Source: Eustoma russellianum (taxonomy: Eukaryota > Streptophyta > Magnoliopsida > Gentianales > Gentianaceae). Taken from it: DNA of 64,000 bases. Both the position numbers and the translations under genes were made by a program. The DNA lies in contig AP025045.1 in NCBI GenBank assembly GCA_036186865.1, positions 20,231,382 through 20,295,381 of the forward strand, in the 5' to 3' direction. The notes under the pieces were generated by a model, which worked only from the letters and a program-made list of their open reading frames with translations, was not told the origin of the DNA and ran no database searches. Shown here in pieces: positions 57,500 through 64,000 of this stretch (its first letter is position 1; every line of letters begins with the position of its first letter).

Positions 57500-57765
57500 T
57501 GTTTATATACCCTTTGGTTATCCAAACTTGGATTTACCTTCTTGGCACATATTTGACATTATTAAAAGTTGAATAATATAAAGGATTTTCATATACTTTT
57601 TCATTCCATTTAAAAGGTGGTGCATGGTTATATATGTTATACCTTGGTTGATCATTATTATAAAGTGACCGATTTTGATAGTGTGTATAAGGCATATGAT
57701 TTTGTTTCTTATGTGGTGCTATGTATGTGTATTCATATTCATATGTATGGCACATAAGATCGTGT
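57500..57765 (-). pseudogene. gag: Element B gag C-terminal remnant
   Basis: A Tyr/His-rich stretch (HKKQNHMPYTHYQNRSLYNND; ending KYVPR) resembles the tail just before protease in SIRE-type gags and the 48794-49048 text of element A. The upstream gag core is deleted at the junction with the LTR. Confidence 0.6.
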
Positions 57766-58590
57766 GTCCCTTCAAACAAATAAAATGATTCAGATGGTCA
57801 ATCTGGATTGAATTGGACAGAATGTTGCTGAAATTGGAAAACGTGTTTCTCTTTGAATACTTAACCAAAAAGGTTGATCTTTACGTCAAAACACTCCTTA
57901 GAATGTCTAGTTTCTGTTTCCAAAAGGTCCTGACCTTAAACAACTCTTGGTTAAAACAGAATTCAAGTTTTTTTCAAACCTGGTCAGATGGCAGCCAAAT
58001 TAGAGCAGTTATCTTGCAACGACTGAAAAACTAACTTTCCCTTGCTCAAATCAAGTGATTCTTGTTGAAAATGAAAGATAACAGTCTGAAGTATAACTCT
58101 ACAAAAAATCATGAATTCGGAAGGTGTTTAGCTATTTTTTCAAAATATGAGAATTTGTGTGAAATCTGCAGTGAAAAAGGGCAAAAAACAGAAAAATGTA
58201 AAGAAGACAAGAACACCAAGGATTTATCTTGGTTCGGTCAACGTGGCCTACTCCAATCCCATGGAACACCTTTCCTTTGATATCACTATGGTATGAACTA
58301 AATTACAACGAGAACCAAGCTTGATCCTTAGGTTAAACACCAACCCTATTCAACACTTGGATGAACACCGCTATGCAACTCTTGGTTGCAACACCTCGAT
58401 CAGCTATTGATGTAGCCTTATACATTTGGCTAATCAATCTTACAAATGAGACACAATAGGCTTGTAGTTCTACGACAAATATCACTAGAACACCTTGGCT
58501 ACAAAGAATGAAACAAGAATGAGGAGAAAAAGATATCAAGACAATTCAACTTTTGCTTTTCAAGTGTGTTCCTCTTCTTCACCTTTGCCT

Positions 58591-58600
58591 CCTATTTATA
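58591..58600 (-). promoter_or_regulatory. TATA box of element B 5' LTR
   Basis: Minus TATAAATAGG within CACACTATAAATAGGAGGC, conserved in the 17342 and 505 LTR copies. Confidence 0.65.
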
Positions 58601-59744
58601 GTGTGAGATGACTCTTGAAGATAAGAACTCATATGTGTCAACATCTTCATCATCAATGCTTAAGTTTCTTCACATCATTGGTGGGATACATAAACACCTA
58701 GTACACTTGGCAAAATGAAAGAACACAATTGGCCCACCTTTGTACACATATTGGCCGAAATTTTGACTAGAAGGGTGACTTGGAATTTGCTTGAAAAGTA
58801 GAGATAATATTAAAAGATAATACCCCTAGCAAAAACTCAACTCCTTGGCAAGATAATATGCATGTGATGGCTGAAAATTTTGAACAAGTCAGCCCTTATC
58901 TTCCATGTAGCCATTGGCTACTATTTTAAAAGTTTCCTAGTTGGCAATTTTGCCAACTAGCTTCTTTTTTGTTGCTCCACTTGTCACCAAGTCATAAAAT
59001 AAGTACACCATCATTTCCACCAGTATATACACGTTTTTCAGGCTGTATATATGCATATCAACTCAGATGTTTGGAGAAGAAATCAACAAATAATAGTAGA
59101 CAAGATTATGTCAACATATAATACCAAAATTCTCACTTTTTCTTCTTGTATGCTGTGATCAATTTCGCACCTTTAAATTATCTGAAAAATGATGATTGAG
59201 ACGCTCCAATAACATATATAAGAAGGTCTTCAAGAAAATAAATAGAATGTCACATCAATATCCGTCACATATCCCGCTACCATCGATAATATCACTAAAT
59301 GAGAGAATAAGAAAGAAAACCACCAAATAATCTTCAAGAGAATCATAAATGAGCTTAAGAATGAGGATAATAATATACGCAAGAGATTCCTTGAGTAAAA
59401 GTACCAAAATTACCCTCATGGGTAAAATGACCAAAATGCCCCTGGTGAGAGAAAACTCCAGAAATGCCCTGGATGGTCAGAAATAGATATAATGACACTT
59501 TTGTGATGATAAGTATAATATGAATGTGTCATTGAAACATTTTCACCATGTCATGTTCCTACAAAACTCAAAATACCAATTTTGCCCTTTTTGGTAAGTT
59601 GTAGAAACTTCCAAGGCACATTAGTCACAAGACATTTATATTTATCAAAATCACATAATAATCACATAATGAACATATATAAATCATATACAAATGACAA
59701 CAGTCATTTTATCACATTTTAGAAAAATATTTCTAAAAACCTAG

Positions 59745-59990
59745 ACATCGATCGATCGAAGTGCCTCAGCTTTATAGATCGATGTCTCTCAGTGAGTTTG
59801 TCTCTGGCTTACATCGATCGATCGAAGTGAGGGTTCGATGTACATCGATCGATCGATGTGTCTCAGGTTTAGAGATCGGTGTCTCACAGTAAGGTCTTGT
59901 TTTTTCTCTGCCTTACATGGATTGATCGATGTGAGGGATCGAAGTACATCTATCGATCGAAGTGCAACAACCTGAGAGATCGATGTCATT
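59745..59990. repeat. ATCGATCGAT near-palindrome cluster, element B 5' LTR
   Basis: Third copy of the block, including ACATCGATCGATCGATGTG near 59840. Confidence 0.8.
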
Positions 59991-62568
59991 TTTCTCAAAA
60001 TTTTCAACTCTTAACCATTTATAACACCATGTGTGACAGTTTTATGTATCCACCACTTAAAATCATGACCTTGAAAATTATACAAACATATTTCTCAACA
60101 TAGTCTTCGAGGACACCTTCCTCGGTTATCACTAAACACAACAAACACCTTACCACAAGGGTAATTGGAGTTAAACACTAACTCTATCCTTTTACAATCA
60201 AGCAAATCAATCACAAAGACCACCACCGATCGAATGAAGGTTTGATCACACCTTGATCAAGCTTTTACAAGAACGTGTATAGGTGGTATATCCAAAGCCT
60301 ATATAATATTTGAGATATATGAATGATATGCTTTAGATTAAGAAGAAGAGAAAGAAAAGAAGAAGAATAGAATAGTCTAGCTTTTTGCACTTGAGAGAAT
60401 ATAAATTGTTTCTTAGCCTTGTCTTGCACATCTTCTCCTTTTTATCATACTTTGGCCGCCCCCTAGGGCTTACCTCATTCTCTGAGAATAGTCTTTAATG
60501 TCATTGGAAGATTGCCTTGTGTAAGAGATGACACAATCTTGCTTACTTGGTGCAATATGATTAGAAGGATGACTTGTCATTGCCTAGTTGTCACTTGTTG
60601 ATTGGCCATCATTAGTCCACCTTGGCACCCTTGTAATGAGCTGTAAATTCTAAAAAAACAGAAAACATGTGCTCAAATTCTAGTCAAATAATTACCATAC
60701 AATTACACATTAATCCCCTTCAATTTTGGAAGACAATTGAAGACAATGCAAGGGAAGAATTGGCCAGCAATAGTAGACATGTGCTGAAATTTTCATGTGT
60801 CTCTTTTGAATTCTTTCCTTATGCGGTACTCTCTTCAATGTCACCAATCTTGTGTGGCATATCTTCCACCAATTGAAATGCCAAATAAGCTCCACCTTGG
60901 CTCCAACATGGATGTAGTAGGCGTGTAGAGAGGCTGCACATATGCTGAAATTTTATTTTGGCAAGCTTTGTCAAATAATACACAATATTTACACCTATAC
61001 GGTAAATAATAATCAGCCATATTCTGAATTTTATAGAAAACTTCAACATGTCTTGAATGTGTAAAAAGTGTCTAGATACATGTTACATCTATGCCAAAAG
61101 CGTTCCATGTGTGTATGTTCGTAAAACCGAATTTTCGACTTTTGCCGATTACATGATTTTTCTCCGATTAATTTCAAATTCTTACATATGTAATATATAT
61201 TATATTACACATAATATACATCAAATGAAGTTTATATTCAGCTATAGTGGCTGATGAGAAACGTCCCACGTGTAAACAATAAAGTTGAGTTTGAATTCTC
61301 CACAAATCTAGGCTAAATTGTGGGTGATTTGTGTGTGCCAATATGGTATGATTTAGTGGCTAATTGTAACATGTGAGCCACGAAATTTAAAGTATTTTTG
61401 ATGTATATAGGCTCGCCATCTTTATATGGCAAGTATGTGACATGTTGGTGAAGTTTCGGTAGTCACCTGAAACAATATTTTTCCGGTTTATGACCTTGTA
61501 ACATGTCGTTATAATTTTGACGTCACCGTGACTTATTCCATACGATATAAGACCTGAATATACTCATAAATATGAGGTGTATATATTGGTGTGACGTCGA
61601 CGTACGTTTATAATATATGTGGCGTGTCGGTGGTACGTCGGGATTTACGTATATAGTACCTTTTAAAAATAATATGGATATATATATTAAATATATATAT
61701 ATATGGCGTGTGAATTAAAGGGGATGAGGAGACTTTCCATTTCCAATTTGTTTCCATATAGCTCTCTCCAAATATGTCCTCATTTAATGAACTAGTTAGT
61801 TCATTAACTTAAGCACTTCACTTAATCAACTAGTTTAGTTCATTAATCATGGCACCTGAAAATAGTATAAAGACAACAAATGTTTGCCATATGATGTAAG
61901 CTTTAATGCTTCATGGCTTGTTAGTACGGAAACATTATATATAAGCATGTAAATCATTTTTATTACATAAATATGTCAAGCAAAATTTATTCATGCATTT
62001 CGTAAGCACGCAACATTTAAATCATGCATTTGTAAATCACTAAAACCCTTTTTCTCAACATTTTCTTCCCATGTATGGAAGTAGATAGCGAAACCTGTAC
62101 ATGTCAGTTTTCGTGATTCGTATCAGGTACACCCACAAACTTCACAAGTACAAATATTTCAGGTCATTGTACGGGTAATTTATTGTATTTTCAGGTATTT
62201 TCAGGTCTTGTGTACTTTTCAGGCTTCATGTGTTCAAAATGACTAATGTTACAATGTATCATTAAAATAACAATAAGGCGATGGGGGCAATTGCGAGGGT
62301 AAAAAGGAAGGGATTAGGTTTTTTCATTTTAGGATTTTTTTATAATTTTTATTTTTAATAATCTATAATTTATATTTAAAATATATTTTCAAAAAATCGG
62401 GTATGGCGTGTATGAATGGATAAACTGCGGGTATACTAGGACAAAGTTTTAGGTCTTACCCGATTTGTACATGAAACTTGTCAAGGCTATATCCATATCT
62501 GCGAGGAGCATGTCAGGTCCAGGTCGTGTTTTCGTGTCATGTATGAGATTGTCACCCCTAGTTGAGAT

Positions 62569-63740
62569 ATGATTATCTAAAATCACATCCCAAATCAAAT
62601 CAAATCTAATCACGTCTTCTATCGATTACCGCAACTGTTTTAGAATCATTTTGATATGATATTATTTTATTTGAACTCGAATGATAATTTGTGGTGATAA
62701 TTCTGTTATTGGGACTTTGTCCTACTAATACCGTGTGTCTTCAAACTAATATTTATATCTTAGTGTAGAACACAAAGAAAAACAGGGAACACATTTTAAG
62801 AAGTATGTGTAAATTCAAATTAGCGATGAAAAGGTCAAGGAATGCATCAGACTATTTAACTTCTAATAATCAAAGTTGAATGCTTCTTTGGCAACGAACA
62901 AATACCAAGGTGCTGTATTTGTCTATTCATGTTGAAAAGGTCATTAAAAAGGGACGAAAGCCATGAATTTGCTGGCTTTCATAGCCTGATGCCTATTGGA
63001 GAGATTGATGAGTTAAACAAAAGGATCTCTTTGATGTAGAGGTCCAACAAATCAACATAACTAGTAATGTCCCGCGCCCGTGCTCTAACATTGAGAACGG
63101 TGCACCTGCCGTAGACTGCTAAGAGAACTACAAGGCGTCGAACTAACTTCTTACACATCAGAAAAGAAGTAAAAATTATTTTTTCGCGGAAACGATAAAT
63201 ATAAATGCTCAATTTAAAATTCCATCCATAAACAATGCTGATGAATATAAAACACAAGTACTTGGGATGACGAAACCTCACACATTACAATCTTAAGTCA
63301 ACAGTCTATAATCAAATGTAAAACGGAAAGTCGGTGTGAATCTCCAAAACATAAAGTAACCGGCAGCAAGGTCTCTCTAGCTCCTATGCACGACCGTCAC
63401 TCTGCCCACTCAGCCATGTCAGTCGCATCCTCAACAAAGATGTAGTCGTACTCATCCTCCTGCTTACCTGGAGGGAGGGAAGAGTAGGGGTGAGTGACGT
63501 GACATCACCCAGTAGGTGCCCCTCTCGGTCTTATACAAACGAGCATACAACAATAATATGCATACATAATCATATAATTCAAGTTACAATATAGGCATGA
63601 AATAATAACTGCAGAAAGTAAGTCACTCCAAGTAATAATGCAACTCCATGATGCATGCCTTCCTCTACGTGTCATACAAACAAAAGTCATGTCATATAAT
63701 ATTTTTAGTATCGTTTTCGTGCAATGCATGCTCCCGGGTT
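62569..63740. other. Unassigned DNA
   Basis: No gene or classified element recognised. A minus-strand ORF of 100 codons (62979-63281) has no recognisable domain. The stretch 63300-63540, with GAGTAGGGGTGAGTGACGTG, vaguely recalls LTR or UTR sequence of plant Gypsy elements, but I cannot support this. Confidence 0.3.
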
Positions 63741-63744
63741 GTGT

Positions 63745-63900
63745 CTGTGGGTCTTACCCACAGTCCACATGAGTGTCTGCAACTCTTGACTACAGTCCAC
63801 CATCCACACATTCTACAACTCTTAGTTGTAGTCTACCTACCGCGTTTTCCTTTTCTTTTTCGTTTTTTTCCTTTCTATTTTCTGTAACACTTAGTTACAG
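63745..63900. repeat. Array of four small hairpins with conserved loop
   Basis: CTGTGGG-TCTTA-CCCACAG (63745-63763), a degenerate CTGCAAC-TCTTG-ACTACAG (63777-63795), CTACAAC-TCTTA-GTTGTAG (63813-63831) and CTGTAAC-ACTTA-GTTACAG (63882-63900). Stems of 7 bp differ in sequence yet pair perfectly in three of four, while the loop stays (T/A)CTT(A/G). TCCAC or CTAC follows each. A pyrimidine-rich insert lies before the last copy. Confidence 0.75.
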
Positions 63901-64000
63901 ACTACTTACCAATGCAATGCTCGTGCCATGAATGCAATGTGAATCCTGCTTTCGGCATTTTTTCAAAGTTCAATTTCCACTTCTTGACATTCACCCACAT

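Larger units (their letters stand above)
51352..60100 (-). mobile_element. SIRE-like element B, internally deleted
   Basis: Plus layout: 3' LTR 51352-53938 (TGTTGGACC...TCTCAACA), purine tract, pol 54340-57400, gag tail 57500-57765, truncated 5' LTR 57771-60100. The target duplication TAGTC is perfect (51347-51351 and 60101-60105). Missing are the first 250 bp or so (plus sense) of the 5' LTR, the primer site and most of gag, removed by one deletion whose junction lies near 57765-57771. LTRs differ by about 7% over a 170-bp stretch compared by eye. Confidence 0.9.
57771..60100 (-). repeat. 5' LTR of element B, truncated
   Basis: Starts within the LTR (TTCAAACAAATAAAATGATT, equivalent to 51606) and ends TTTCTCAACA. 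It keeps the minus-strand TATA box TATAAATAGG (58591-58600) and the ATCGATCGAT block (59745-59990). Confidence 0.88.
45857..62060 (-). mobile_element. SIRE-like element A, gag-only, with element B nested in its 5' LTR
   Basis: Plus-strand layout: 3' LTR 45857-48483, purine tract, gag region 48780-50584, primer site 50627-50638, 5' LTR 50641-51351 continuing at 60106-62060. The target duplication is TTTTC at 45852-45856 and 62061-62065. LTRs of about 2.6 kb and a gag with a coiled-coil C-terminal half resemble the SIRE/Maximus lineage. The internal region is only about 2.15 kb and contains no protease, integrase or RT, so it depends on enzymes from elsewhere. LTRs differ by about 11% in a 185-bp stretch compared by eye. 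Confidence 0.88.
50641..62060 (-). repeat. 5' LTR of element A, split by element B
   Basis: Left part 50641-51351 and right part 60106-62060 join at CTAATCTAGTC|TTCGAGGAC, which is continuous in the 3' LTR near 46560-46575. The interruption is element B with its TAGTC duplication. The right part carries TGACGTCA (61518-61525) and TGACGTCGACGTACG (61592-61606). Confidence 0.9.
45770..62560. mobile_element. hAT-like non-autonomous DNA element, split by nested SIRE-like elements
   Basis: The left end TAAAGGTGGTAAACAGGTCGTG and the right end (reverse complement) TAGGGGTGACAATC match at 8 of the first 12 positions. Both ends carry a GGTCGTGTTTTCGTGTC-type block, as in common plant hAT-like elements starting TAGGGGTGGCAA. 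The 8-bp flanks are GTTGATAT (45762-45769) and GTTGAGAT (62561-62568), 7 of 8 identical, fitting hAT duplications. Without the insert (45857-62065) the element is about 580 bp and has no transposase. Confidence 0.55.

Noticed and set aside
1..64000. Prokaryotic-type systems (defence islands, operons, phage)
   Set aside because: No bacterial gene content was seen. All long frames belong to plant retrotransposons.

Overview
The window is repeat-dominated plant nuclear DNA with no recognisable intact host gene. Its repeats point to a flowering plant, probably a eudicot: Ty1/copia elements primed by initiator tRNA-Met, two SIRE-like families with LTRs of about 2.6 kb, and L1-type LINEs whose ORF1 combines DUF4283 with a zinc knuckle and whose ORF2 ends in RNase H. 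A fragment like the common plant SINE 3' module and a hAT-like DNA element agree with this. I cannot place the species. Two assembly gaps of 10 N occur (3973-3982 and 25983-25992), the second inside a poly-G run.

Layout from left to right. 1-3966: partial LTR of SIRE-like family A, split by a solo LTR of family B. 3983-9985: LINE A (minus strand), with a full-length ORF2 but damaged catalytic residues. 10010-16446: LINE B (minus), with intact ORF1 and broken ORF2. 16447-18975: a scrap of LINE ORF1, then gag, primer site and truncated LTR of a family-B-like element. 18976-20112: unassigned DNA with a recurring short motif. 20113-25810: decayed copia element C (plus). 25815-27840: decayed copia fragment D (minus). 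27860-28626: a minisatellite and unassigned DNA. 28627-45241: copia element E (plus), with the young, apparently complete copia element F (33430-41951, minus) inserted in its integrase/RT junction. 45242-45769: unassigned DNA and a SINE fragment. 45770-62560: a three-level nest, hAT-like element, then gag-only SIRE-like element A, then SIRE-like element B. 62569-64000: unassigned DNA ending in an array of small hairpins.

Nesting is well supported by target-site duplications: GCTAT around F, TAGTC around B, TTTTC around A, near-perfect copies around E and the hAT-like element, and a one-mismatch pair around the solo LTR. LTR divergences judged by eye agree with the nesting: F about 0.6% inside E about 3%, and B about 7% inside A about 11%.

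The most informative features are probable RNA-level structures. They are two hairpins in the LINE 3' regions with compensatory changes between copies, a predicted leader intron in E that would join an LTR-encoded AUG in frame to gag, a tandem array of AU-only hairpins inside that intron, and four tandem hairpins near the right edge whose stems change while the loop is kept. F is the only element here that looks competent for its own mobilisation.
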